A stretch of DNA of 28,951 nt from a virus. The stretch covers positions 1 to 28,951 of the IMG/VR virus record IMGVR_UViG_3300013101_000062; one strand, given 5' to 3'. The translations under genes were made by a program, and so were the position numbers. This document shows, in pieces, positions 20,508-27,933 of this stretch (position 1 is its first letter; every line of letters starts with the position of its first letter). Below the pieces are notes generated by a model. It did not search any database. It was not told the origin of the DNA and saw nothing but the letters and a program-made list of their open reading frames with translations.

Positions 20508-20562
20508 CCCTACCACTTAATTGTGGTAGGGATTCTCTTCTCGCGTGTATTTTTTTTTTTTT
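20508..20562 (+). terminator. Hairpin followed by T13 tract
   Basis: A perfect 9-bp stem CCCTACCAC/GTGGTAGGG (20508-20516 with 20523-20531) with a 6-nt loop is followed, 18 bases later, by 13 consecutive Ts (20550-20562). The distance between stem and T-run is larger than in a standard intrinsic terminator, so the hairpin may mark an RNA end by another route. It lies between the accessory genes and the RNA polymerase gene. Confidence 0.55.
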
Positions 20563-20577
20563 ATTTGGAGTATAATT

Positions 20578-20715
20578 TTGACTAAAGAGATAGCCCTCAT
20601 AGTATCATACATGTTTAGTGTATTGATATATTTTGCCGCATTTGGCATAGGGTGTATTTTATTGGTTAAGGTTCTGCCCTATATATTTAAAATCTTGTTT
20701 TGGGAATATGCATGA
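20578..20715 (+). CDS. Small membrane protein coupled to the RNA polymerase gene
   Basis: A 45-residue protein starting at TTG 20578 with GGAG 8 bases upstream: MTKEIALIVSYMFSVLIYFA continuing through AFGIGCILLVKVLPYIFKIL to FWEYA. One or two hydrophobic segments span nearly the whole length, typical of a small inner-membrane protein. The stop TGA (20713-20715) overlaps the ATG of the RNA polymerase gene (20712) as ATGA. Ribosomes ending here could restart on the polymerase gene, which otherwise lacks a strong ribosome site. The TTG start and small size make the call moderate. Confidence 0.5.
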   Translation: MTKEIALIVSYMFSVLIYFAAFGIGCILLVKVLPYIFKILFWEYA

Positions 20716-21893
20716 ATGGTGTTCTAGTTAACTCTATAAAGAGTAGAATAGATACTGAGATAGCACCTCAAAGTCCGCTCAAATATTTAAAGAGCTTGGA
20801 CATTGAAGAGTGTATCCTAAATGTAATATCTGTAGTGTATCTCTACACCCGTACTAAGAAAGGTATGCATAAGAATGTGACCTATCTTACAGAAGTAATA
20901 TCAGCTATAGGGCATGGTCTCAGGAACAGACAAGGTCTGAAACGGGACTCATCCATAGCAGCTAAGACAGGCGCATTCTTCTTATACAGCTTTGAAGAAC
21001 TCGGGATGATAGAAGTAGTTCTATCCAGAGGAACAAAGAAGCATAATGTATATGTAATAAATGTGCTTGATGATGACAAGCTTGCGAAGCTCTGGGAGAG
21101 CTTACCTGCAAGTAAGATAGAGAAGTTACCTAAAAGTAAACCTTATGCCGCATGGAGTGGCGCTAAACATGAATGTGGAATGTCTCTAATAAAGACAGGA
21201 AATAAAGGTGTCTTAGAAAAGGTTAATTTAGAAGACCATCCAATCATATTTGACTGTGTAAACAAAGCACAGCAAGTAGGTTGGAGGGTGAATGAAGAAG
21301 TATATGATATAAGTGTGTGGGCACTCAGAAACAAAGCAGATGCTTTCTCTGATATATGGGATCAGCATAATCCCCAAGCAAGGGCTACTAAGTTGCGAGA
21401 AGCAAAAGCCGTTGGGATGATAGCTAAGAAGTTCATTGACACAACATTTTATCATTTGTACTATTACGATTTTAGAGGAAGGAAGTATCCATCAACTGCA
21501 TATCTACATGAGCAAGGCGCTGATCTAGCTAGAGGGCTTCTTCTTAGGGAAGATAAGAAAGCTATCGGTAAAGACGGCTTCTTCTGGCTTCTAGTGAGTA
21601 TAGCTTCTAACTGGGCTGGAGATGCAGGTAGAGAAGATGGTGTTAAGACGGATAAGATACCTTTAGAAGCACGATCTAAGTGGGTATTGGATAATGAAGA
21701 AATTATACTGTCTTATGCTGAATCCCCTAAAGTAAATCAAGGGTGGATGAAAGCAGACAAGCCGTGGCAATTTATTGCTGCATGTATTGAGCTAGCTAAT
21801 TTTAGAATATGGCAGATGCAGAAAGAAGCATCGTACATGATGTCATATGATAAGTATGGTTATGAGTCTCATCTTGAGTGTTTTATAGACGGT
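20712..21893 (+). CDS. T7-like single-subunit RNA polymerase, exon 1
   Basis: Encodes residues 1-394 of a phage RNA polymerase (T7 gp1 family) that would transcribe the phage's own genes from dedicated promoters. Start ATG 20712 overlaps the upstream stop (ATGA). YYDFRGRKYPSTAYLHEQGA followed by DLARGLLL matches T7 'MDFRGRVYA...PQGNDMTKGLL'. The exon ends ...ECFIDG, in the middle of motif A: Asp393 corresponds to T7 Asp537, a catalytic metal ligand. An in-frame TAA follows at once (21894-21896), so without splicing only an inactive 394-residue fragment would be made. Joined to exon 2 the protein has 750 residues, against 883 in T7, with the deficit in the N-terminal domain. That could alter promoter melting or lysozyme-type regulation. 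Confidence 0.93.
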
Positions 21894-22602
21894 TAATTGC
21901 GGCTGTCTTAAAATCCTGTTAATTCGGTGGACATCCTTCTGGGACAATGCCGAGCCAAAATACCAACCTAAGTTGGTTTTAGGTGTAACGACTATTATGT
22001 AGAATCAAGTGATTCGAAACACAGGAGTGTATTTATTATGCAAGATATAGTCTCATCTGCATGGCAACATGCAGCAGTTGAGTGGAAGCGCATTGAAGAT
22101 AAGTATTATATATCGTCTGATGGAAAAGTAAAAAGTATTCTCAACAAACGAGAATTAATTTTGAAAACTAGAATAGATCGATATGGGTATGAAATCGTAA
22201 CCTTATGGATATTAGGGAAAGCTTATACTAAGAAAATCCATAGGCTTGTAGCTAGTGCTTTTATAGAAAATCCAAACAATTTAGCGACGGTTAACCATAA
22301 AGATGGTATTAAAATAAATAACCATGCAGCTAATCTAGAATGGAACAGTATAAAAGAAAACCACACACATGCTTTTAAAACAGGATTACATACAGTAGGT
22401 GAAAATAGAATAGCAGGAAAGAAAGTAAAGCTTAATAATAATTCTGTAAGAGAGATAAAAGGTCTTATTAAGGAAGGTCTCTCTAATACGGAAATAGGTA
22501 AGCTATATGGTGTTTCTTGTGGTTGTATATATTCTATTCGTGTGAAAAAAAGTTGGAAGCATATAGACGGGTAGAGATTAACGTACTCTATTGAAGATAA
22601 TG
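21894..22602 (+). ncRNA. Group I intron (709 nt) in the RNA polymerase gene
   Basis: The exon reading frames join perfectly when 21894-22602 is removed. The last exon base is U and the last intron base is G, as group I rules require. P1: exon AGACGGU (21887-21893) pairs with 21902-21908, with U-G at the splice site. The R/S core is present: GUAACGACUA (P7 5' strand, GACUA 21990-21994) and GAUAUAGUC (P7 3' strand, UAGUC 22048-22052). Other helices are 21962-21967 with 21972-21977, P8-like GAATCA/TGATTC (22002-22015), and P9-like CTGCATG/CATGCAG with a GCAA tetraloop (22057-22074). The homing-endonuclease gene starts at 22038, inside the core. Confidence 0.92.
22038..22574 (+). CDS. Intron-encoded homing endonuclease (NUMOD4 + HNH)
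   Basis: A 178-residue enzyme expected to cut the intronless RNA polymerase gene and so spread the intron. A NUMOD4-like domain (about residues 14-65: W-K-R-I-E-D-K-Y-Y-I-S-S-D-G-K-V-K-S) is followed by an HNH domain (67-110) with KKIHRLVASAFIENPN and VNHKDGIKINNHAANLEW, in which His87 of N-H-K-D-G is the expected catalytic base. A C-terminal helix-turn-helix (132-175, VREIKGLIKEGLSNTEIGKL then YGVSCGCIYSI) should contact DNA. The start ATG 22038 has AGGAG 10 bases upstream. The first ~13 codons also encode the P7 3' strand and P9 hairpin of the ribozyme, so both functions share sequence. Confidence 0.92.
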   Translation: MQDIVSSAWQHAAVEWKRIEDKYYISSDGKVKSILNKRELILKTRIDRYGYEIVTLWILGKAYTKKIHRLVASAFIENPNNLATVNHKDGIKINNHAANLEWNSIKENHTHAFKTGLHTVGENRIAGKKVKLNNNSVREIKGLIKEGLSNTEIGKLYGVSCGCIYSIRVKKSWKHIDG

Positions 22603-23673
22603 TCAAATAACGGTAGTCAACATCTCTCAGCTCTTACTAGGGATGAAATAACTGCTCCTCATGTCAATCTTGTTCCTTTAGATCTTCCTGGTGATCTATA
22701 TAAATATGTAGCAGATAATGTCTGGGAAGATATAGAAAAGACTCTTAGTGCTTATAGTAAGGCTGAGATAAAAGAATGTGAAAACTTTATTGACAATTTG
22801 ATTGAAATAAAGAAGCGCATAAACAGCGCCGAACCTAAGAGTGATCTTAGGAAAGAGCATATAGAAGCTATACAGCTGTTCAAGAAGACTAATGATATAT
22901 TACTCGATATCTCTGCTCCAGTCTTCTGGGCAAGGATTAAAGACGCCAAACACAGGAGAAAGGTTGTCAAGAGAAATGTTATGACACTTCCATATGGTGG
23001 TACTGCCTATGGACTTGGACAACAAATGATTGATGACTCTAAGAAACACGGTGTTGAGCAGCTGCTATACATGGAGCACAAGTGGGGAGCTTATATGGGA
23101 AGAGAGGTTTACAATAATTGTAAGCACTCATTAAAACGGCCTATGCAACTTTTGAATGTGTTTGAAGCAGCAGGTAAGAAGGCTGAAGTCGAAGGTCGAT
23201 TTCTGTCTTGGACTGTACCTATGACTGGCTTTCCTGTAGTACAAAACTACACACAAGGCAGAGTTAAAAAGATATGGGTTCAATATGGTCCACCTGATGG
23301 TGAAAGAAATAGTACCGGCTATTTTGATAATACATTTCAACTTGCAATATGTTTCGTGGAAGATGTAAAACCATCTAAAGGTAAGCAATCACAAGGTGCT
23401 TCACCTAATGCCATACACAGTCTCGATGCAGCACATCTAGCCTTGACGGTTCATAGATGTGACTTTCCAGTGACTACTGTGCATGATTCATTTGGCTGCC
23501 TTCTCTCTGACATGCCCGTGTTATTTAGGACAATAAGAGAGACGTTTGTGGAGTTATATTCAAACGATCCTTTGCAAAAACTTATGGAGGATATTGATGG
23601 AGATCTAAGAGGAGTATTAATTGGCGATTTAGATTTATCACTGGTACTAGATTCAGAGTATTGTTTTTCATGA
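22603..23673 (+). CDS. T7-like single-subunit RNA polymerase, exon 2
   Basis: Encodes residues 395-750. It opens with SNNGSQHLSALTRDE, completing motif A (T7 'DGSCSGIQHFSAMLRDE'). Motif B, KVVKRNVMTLPYGGTAYGLG, supplies Lys517 and Tyr525 (T7 Lys631 and Tyr639, the nucleotide-selecting tyrosine). Motif C, TTVHDSFGCL, supplies Asp689 (T7 Asp812). PNAIHSLDAAHLALTV and a C-terminus ending DLDLSLVLDSEYCFS correspond to T7 'PNFVHSQDGSHLRKTV' and the C-terminal 'ESDFAFA' foot. All catalytic residues are present, so the spliced enzyme should be active. The frame is open for 12 bases upstream into the intron without a good start site, as expected of a spliced exon. The stop overlaps the next start (ATGA). 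Confidence 0.93.
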   Translation, partial: SNNGSQHLSALTRDEITAPHVNLVPLDLPGDLYKYVADNVWEDIEKTLSAYSKAEIKECENFIDNLIEIKKRINSAEPKSDLRKEHIEAIQLFKKTNDILLDISAPVFWARIKDAKHRRKVVKRNVMTLPYGGTAYGLGQQMIDDSKKHGVEQLLYMEHKWGAYMGREVYNNCKHSLKRPMQLLNVFEAAGKKAEVEGRFLSWTVPMTGFPVVQNYTQGRVKKIWVQYGPPDGERNSTGYFDNTFQLAICFVEDVKPSKGKQSQGASPNAIHSLDAAHLALTVHRCDFPVTTVHDSFGCLLSDMPVLFRTIRETFVELYSNDPLQKLMEDIDGDLRGVLIGDLDLSLVLDSEYCFS

Positions 23674-24092
23674 TAGAACTTAAAAAGAAGGAAGATCTAT
23701 TAGCTATAAAAGATAATAGACATAGAGAAGTTGTAGCTGAATATCTCGAATTGATATTACCGCTATATGAAGAATCCCCGCCTGAAGATATAGGTTGGCA
23801 ACTGTATCTTGAAAATGCAGCTGATATAGATGTGTTAAGAGATGTGCATCACACTGATGCAGAAGGTAATAATATTTATGTAGAAGAATGGGGCGGCGGC
23901 TGGGAAGCTGTAGATGATTTACTTACCATGTTCCTTGTTACAGTTATTATGAACAACGAATTTGGTATGGCATATTTCGTTCCAAAGGGAGAGTGGATGG
24001 ACGACACTCTCAAGGCAGCTTTGGAAGAAAGATCGGAGACTTGTACATGGTGTGATAATTTCACACTGAGACAACTATCTTTGGACTTATAA
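23670..24092 (+). CDS. Small acidic protein after RNA polymerase, unknown function
   Basis: A 140-residue, strongly acidic protein. ATG 23670 overlaps the polymerase stop (ATGA). The body has aromatic, acidic segments (EESPPEDIGWQLYLENAADI; EEWGGGWEAVDDLLTMFLVT), a hydrophobic helix and a C-T-W-C pair near residue 128 that could join a metal site or disulfide. No membrane segment is long enough to be convincing. Position between RNA polymerase and SSB suggests an early or middle function. An acidic DNA mimic or a host-protein inhibitor is possible but unsupported by any motif. Confidence 0.6.
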   Translation: MIELKKKEDLLAIKDNRHREVVAEYLELILPLYEESPPEDIGWQLYLENAADIDVLRDVHHTDAEGNNIYVEEWGGGWEAVDDLLTMFLVTVIMNNEFGMAYFVPKGEWMDDTLKAALEERSETCTWCDNFTLRQLSLDL

Positions 24093-24106
24093 TAGGAATA
24101 TGATAA

Positions 24107-24670
24107 ATGGCGTTATTGAAAGACTGTGAACTTTGGTATCCTAAATTGGACCCAGAAAAACCAAGTACAAGGTTTAGTAAAAAGAACCCTACTTGGGAGA
24201 TACAGTTAAGGACTGAAAGTAAAGAACAAAAGAAAGAGTGGGAAGACCTTGAATTGAAGGTTAAAGCAGTAATACCTGACGAGGGTGTACCATACTATCG
24301 TGTCAATATAAAGAAGCGTAAATTCAAAGCTGATGGCTCTGAATCTTCTTTTGTTGATGTGATGGATGGTAATCTTCAACCTGTAGAACCTACCTCAATT
24401 GGTAATGGCTCTATTGGCAACGTCAGGATCTTCCAATATGAGTATACTGATAATGATAGTGGCACAAAAGGAATGGCCGCTGTATTGATGGGTATACAAT
24501 TAACTAAACACTTGGTATATGTTCCTCAACCGCACGATGACGATTTTGAAACTACGGACACTGAAACAGTCCGAGAGACACCGGCAGAAGGAGACGAGGA
24601 TGATAGCGAGGCTACGCCTGTCTTAACCCCTGCTGTAAATAAGGATGCAAATCCTGATGATGAATTCTAG
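24107..24670 (+). CDS. Single-stranded DNA-binding protein (T7 gp2.5-like)
   Basis: A 187-residue protein with a beta-rich OB-fold-like core. LWYPKLDPEKP and NPTWEIQLRT open it, YYRVNIKKRKFKADGS is a likely DNA-contact strand, and GNGSIGNVRIFQYEYTD is a typical glycine turn. The last ~40 residues are very acidic and end in NPDDEF. An acidic tail with a terminal Phe is the hallmark of gp2.5-type SSBs, where it binds DNA polymerase and helicase. SSB coats single-stranded DNA at the fork. Its place before the DNA polymerase gene agrees. It is shorter than T7 gp2.5 (232 residues). Confidence 0.85.
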   Translation: MALLKDCELWYPKLDPEKPSTRFSKKNPTWEIQLRTESKEQKKEWEDLELKVKAVIPDEGVPYYRVNIKKRKFKADGSESSFVDVMDGNLQPVEPTSIGNGSIGNVRIFQYEYTDNDSGTKGMAAVLMGIQLTKHLVYVPQPHDDDFETTDTETVRETPAEGDEDDSEATPVLTPAVNKDANPDDEF

Positions 24671-24675
24671 TCAAA

Positions 24676-24720
24676 CAAGTGACCCTTTTCACCTTTACGA
24701 GAGGTGACCTTTTTCACTTG
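24676..24720 (+). terminator. Terminator after SSB
   Basis: Outer stem CAAGTGA/TCACTTG (24676-24682 with 24714-24720) encloses an inner stem TCACCT/AGGTGA (24689-24694 with 24702-24707). A T5 run follows the inner stem. The inner stem plus T-run works as an intrinsic terminator, and the outer stem could form an alternative fold. Confidence 0.65.
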
Positions 24721-24797
24721 ATTGATTGGATGTAGTATACGTGAGGGTCGGCTCCATTTTCTCCTAGGTCATGGGGTCGGCCTAATCGTTTTAATTT
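24721..24797 (+). promoter_or_regulatory. Intergenic segment with direct repeats, possible control region
   Basis: No gene. GGGTCGGC occurs twice (24745-24752 and 24774-24781). Between the copies lies CTCCTAGGTC (24761-24770), the reverse complement of the first 10 bases of the GACCTAGGAGGTC element. The segment separates the SSB terminator from the DUF3310/DNA polymerase genes, so it is a likely site for a promoter. No promoter consensus can be named. Confidence 0.35.
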
Positions 24798-24810
24798 AAA
24801 GGAGATTGAA

Positions 24811-25434
24811 TTGATTTCATCAATATCTAAAATGCGTTTTAAGCATGAAACAGAAGAAAGAGTACGAATAAGTGAATTAAGTATTTACACGACAGTAGCG
24901 TCTCAAGTGAGCTCTACAGATTTTACATATCCATTCTTTATAGCTATCTGGCAAGATGGGCTTTATCATAGTGACGTTACCAATCAAGAAGAGTGGGACG
25001 CACTATTAGAAGCGCTTGAACGTGAGACTGCTTGGAAACCTGAAAAGGTGTTATCAGCCAGCCAGATGACTCCTGAAGAGCGTAAACAAGCAGTGGCCGC
25101 AAGGAACTCAGGAAAGACGGAAGCAAGGACTGCATTTGAACAGGGCTTCATAGATAGTGAAAAGGATCATATAGATCCACCTCATTATAAAGACTTTGTA
25201 CCTGGCTTGCAGTGGTTTGAAGCAGAACAATACCGTGCAAGCTCTCCGGAAGCATTCTTAGACATGGCTCTAAGTCACAGTCGTAAGTATCAAAGCAGAC
25301 TGGGCAAGAAGGATGCTGTGGAGCAAGAGTTAAAGAAGTCACTGTGGTACTTGAAATTTGCAGTGGCATTTGCAATGAATGGATATAAGCCTATACTCGT
25401 AAAGGATATAGATGACATCCTGGCAGGCAAATGA
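24811..25434 (+). CDS. DUF3310-type phage protein (T7 gp1.7 nucleotide kinase-like group)
   Basis: A 207-residue protein starting at TTG 24811, chosen because AAAGGAG lies 6 bases upstream. The C-terminal third carries the DUF3310 pattern: DHIDPPHYKDFVPGLQWFEA, then F-L-D-M-A-L-S-H-S-R-K-Y-Q-S-R-L-G-K-K-D, then L-K-K-S-L-W-Y-L-K-F-A. In T7, gp1.7, commonly grouped with this family, phosphorylates dTMP and dGMP, so a role in nucleotide supply is likely but not certain. The first ~75 residues are an unrelated small domain, and a Gln/Glu-rich helical linker (SASQMTPEERKQAVAARNSG) joins the two. Its stop overlaps the DNA polymerase start (ATGA). Confidence 0.65.
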   Translation: MISSISKMRFKHETEERVRISELSIYTTVASQVSSTDFTYPFFIAIWQDGLYHSDVTNQEEWDALLEALERETAWKPEKVLSASQMTPEERKQAVAARNSGKTEARTAFEQGFIDSEKDHIDPPHYKDFVPGLQWFEAEQYRASSPEAFLDMALSHSRKYQSRLGKKDAVEQELKKSLWYLKFAVAFAMNGYKPILVKDIDDILAGK

Positions 25435-27326
25435 CGCGATGGGTTTGGGATACGGAGAATGATGACTTACTTAGAGATGTTTCCCGTAACTGGATCATTG
25501 CTGCTTATAATCTAGATGAAAAGAAGATGTACCATTGGCTAGAAGGTGACTTTGGGTGGATTGAAGTATTTGATAAAGCCACCCTTATGATAGGCCATAA
25601 TATCCTTGGGTATGATAATCCTGTTCTGGAAAAATTATTTGGCTATACGTTTCCCAAGACTTGTAAATTTAGAGACACTCTTCTTATGTCTCAAATTCTA
25701 AACTATAAGAGGTTCGGTCATGCAGGACATGGCTTGGCTAAATGGGGTGAGTTCTTTAACTACCCTAAGGGTGACTTTCATGATTGGTCACAGTATAGTG
25801 AAGAGATGCGAGACTATTGTTTTCAGGATGTAAGACTTACGGCGAAGGTCTATAAGTATCTTTTAGAGGAATATAAGCGTCTAGTAAAGATAGCCCCTAA
25901 GATGAAGCCTTATATGCAAGCAGAGCATGCTGTCGGGTTATGGACAGGAAAAGCTTCATTGATTGGTTGGCCATTTGATGTAAAGGCAGGTAAAGACTTA
26001 TTTGTTATCTTTGAAGCAGAGATGCAAGTAGCATATGATGCACTATCTCATAAACTTGGCACTACCTCGGTAATGAAGGATAAGAAGTTTGGTGAGGTGG
26101 TGGTAAAGAAGCCTAAATGGATAAAAGCAGGGTGCTATGATGCTCATACAGCTAATTGGTTCGATATTGATCCTTGGAGTGGTTTCGAAGGTGAGGAGAG
26201 ACCGATTGAAGGTGAGTTTTGTAGAGTAGAGTTTAGGCCTCTAAGTCTAGACTCTGTTACTGATGTTAAAGTATTCCTATTTAGAAATGGGTGGGAGCCT
26301 GACACTTGGAACAAAAAATATGATGAAGGTACTAGACAGAAAATACAAACATCTCCTAAGATCACTGAAAGCAGTCTTGAGTTCCTTGGAGGCGATGGCA
26401 AGCTCTATTTGGAATTTCTTACCACGCGTTCTAGATACGGTATACTCAAAACTTGGCTGGAGGTAGTTGATGAGAATGGTAACCTCCATGGTGAGGCGCT
26501 AACCATAGGGACACCATCAATGCGTACTAGGCATAGTATCATTGTCAATGTTCCTTCTGGTGAATTAAATGATGATGGCTCTTCAGTAAGTAAATGGGGG
26601 CCGGAAATGCGTAGGCTTTTCATGAGTAAGCCAGGATGGAAACTTGTAGGCTGTGACTCTGCCGGTAATCAAGCCAGAGGACTAGCACACTATCTTAATG
26701 ACGATGACTTCACAGATACACTACTGAATGGTGATATTCACACATATAATAAGGATAAGGCTAATGACGTGCTTGAAGATATGGGCTATGAGAGAGTGGT
26801 CACAAGAGCGAAGGCAAAAAGAATCTTGTATGCATTTCTATTCGGAGCTGGTGGCGATAAGTTGTGGAGTTATATCTTTAACGGCGTTATGGATAAGAAG
26901 TTAGGTAACAGATTCAAGAAGGGCTTTACAAAAGCGGTTCCTGGATTTGCTGATCTTATTGAGAAGTTGGAGAATATCTTTGGGAAGACTCGTAATAAAG
27001 GTAATGGGTACATCCCTAGCCTGGCTGGTAATCGTATCTATGTTGATTCTTTTCATAAGCTTCTTGTGTATCTTTTACAAGCAGCCGAGAAGATCACCTG
27101 TTCGGCGGCCGTTATGCTGACAATGGAAAGACTAGAAGCAGAAGGAATCCCATATATTCCACTCATTATCATGCATGATGAAGAAGACTTTATGGTACCT
27201 GAAGAGCATGCTGAAAGGGCTGCTCAAATAGGTAAGCAAGCTTTTGTGGATGGGCCAAAACTATTTGGAGTTGAGATAATGGATGGAGACTCCAAGATAG
27301 GAGATAATTGGTATGAAATTCACTGA
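25431..27326 (+). CDS. Family A DNA polymerase with 3'-5' exonuclease (T7 gp5-like)
   Basis: A 631-residue replicative polymerase. N-terminal proofreading motifs: Exo I D7-T-E9, Exo II GHNILGYDNP, Exo III YCFQDVRLTAKVY. Polymerase motif A is GWKLVGCDSAGNQARGLAHY, with Asp409 as metal ligand. Motif B is RAKAKRILYAFLFGAG (Lys463, Tyr467, Phe471), and motif C is IIMHDEEDF (Asp583). Tyr467 matches T7 Tyr526 (E. coli Phe762). The motif A Glu of most family members (T7 Glu480) is Gln414 here. A T7-like thumb insertion (about residues 225-310, KKPKWIKAGCYDAHTANWFD... then VEFRPLSLDS) is present, so a thioredoxin-type processivity partner is possible. Length is below T7 gp5 (704). Confidence 0.93.
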   Translation: MTRWVWDTENDDLLRDVSRNWIIAAYNLDEKKMYHWLEGDFGWIEVFDKATLMIGHNILGYDNPVLEKLFGYTFPKTCKFRDTLLMSQILNYKRFGHAGHGLAKWGEFFNYPKGDFHDWSQYSEEMRDYCFQDVRLTAKVYKYLLEEYKRLVKIAPKMKPYMQAEHAVGLWTGKASLIGWPFDVKAGKDLFVIFEAEMQVAYDALSHKLGTTSVMKDKKFGEVVVKKPKWIKAGCYDAHTANWFDIDPWSGFEGEERPIEGEFCRVEFRPLSLDSVTDVKVFLFRNGWEPDTWNKKYDEGTRQKIQTSPKITESSLEFLGGDGKLYLEFLTTRSRYGILKTWLEVVDENGNLHGEALTIGTPSMRTRHSIIVNVPSGELNDDGSSVSKWGPEMRRLFMSKPGWKLVGCDSAGNQARGLAHYLNDDDFTDTLLNGDIHTYNKDKANDVLEDMGYERVVTRAKAKRILYAFLFGAGGDKLWSYIFNGVMDKKLGNRFKKGFTKAVPGFADLIEKLENIFGKTRNKGNGYIPSLAGNRIYVDSFHKLLVYLLQAAEKITCSAAVMLTMERLEAEGIPYIPLIIMHDEEDFMVPEEHAERAAQIGKQAFVDGPKLFGVEIMDGDSKIGDNWYEIH

Positions 27327-27483
27327 TAGAGCAGAAGAGTATTGTCCGGTCTGTGAACGTATTGTAGTTGCAGTAAACGTTGATAGGCTGGACGCTGGTT
27401 TAGATGATGTACCTATATTTGTGCATGATGATATACCGCACAATATTACAGACATAATGGCCTTGAGCTGGGGGATACAATGA
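27313..27483 (+). CDS. Tiny protein with CxxC, possibly zinc-binding
   Basis: A 56-residue protein (MKFTDRAEEYCPVCERIVVA then VNVDRLDAGLDDVPIFVHDD, ending ...SWGIQ). It begins inside the last codons of the DNA polymerase gene, in another frame, and its stop overlaps the next ATG (ATGA). Y-C-P-V-C-E-R plus F-V-H-D-D-I-P-H supplies two Cys and two His that could bind one zinc. It is conserved in position but of unknown role; coupling suggests co-translation with the polymerase. Confidence 0.5.
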   Translation: MKFTDRAEEYCPVCERIVVAVNVDRLDAGLDDVPIFVHDDIPHNITDIMALSWGIQ

Positions 27484-27779
27484 GTGATTGGAGTAAGATG
27501 GATCAGATACACAGACAAATACTGTATTCACTAGAAAAGTATATGAAGAAAAAACACCCTAGCTTAAAAAGTCCTGATTATATTAGGACTAAGCATTATA
27601 GTCCTCAGTGGAAAATAATAGGTAGTGTATACTATTATAAAATGCCCACTAAAAAGATAGCAGTAATGATTGATAAAGATTATAATATACTGACTAGCTT
27701 TGATGGGATACCGCAACCCTTGTTTGATGCATTCTTAAGAAATGCAGGAGTTAGAATTGAAACGAAAGGTATTGATTGA
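27480..27779 (+). CDS. Small basic protein, unknown function
   Basis: A 99-residue, Lys- and Tyr-rich protein (DQIHRQILYSLEKYMKKKHP then VYYYKMPTKKIAVMIDKDYN). A helical N-terminal part is followed by three or four predicted strands and a C-terminal helix (QPLFDAFLRNAGV). There are no Cys pairs, membrane segments or nuclease motifs. The ATG overlaps the preceding stop (ATGA). Lying between DNA polymerase and the 5'-3' exonuclease, it may be an accessory replication protein, but no family was recognised. Confidence 0.55.
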   Translation: MSDWSKMDQIHRQILYSLEKYMKKKHPSLKSPDYIRTKHYSPQWKIIGSVYYYKMPTKKIAVMIDKDYNILTSFDGIPQPLFDAFLRNAGVRIETKGID

Positions 27780-27933
27780 AGATGCCACTCTCGAACTAAA
27801 GAGAACTGGTTTAAATACTTTTACTTTAGAAGGAAATGGGTTTAAAATTAGTGAAATTGGTGAAGTTGAGGTTTTTATAAGGGATACTGTAACTATCACA
27901 ATGCCGCCAATTCTAGTGGAGAAAGAATGTTAG
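27757..27933 (+). CDS. Small beta-rich protein, unknown function
   Basis: 58 residues from TTG 27757, which has AGGAG 6 bases upstream. An in-frame ATG at 27742 has no ribosome site and would extend the overlap with the previous gene. The sequence (LKRTGLNTFTLEGNGFKISE then IGEVEVFIRDTVTITMPPIL) suggests four short strands. The stop overlaps the start of the exonuclease gene (27927), which points to coupling. No function can be assigned. Confidence 0.45.
   Translation: MKRKVLIEDATLELKRTGLNTFTLEGNGFKISEIGEVEVFIRDTVTITMPPILVEKEC

Noticed and set aside
22591-23673. Separate gene starting at TTG 22591 or ATG 22600.
   Set aside because: There is no ribosome site. The frame joins exactly to exon 1 of RNA polymerase once the group I intron is removed, and the motif A residues are split between the two exons.
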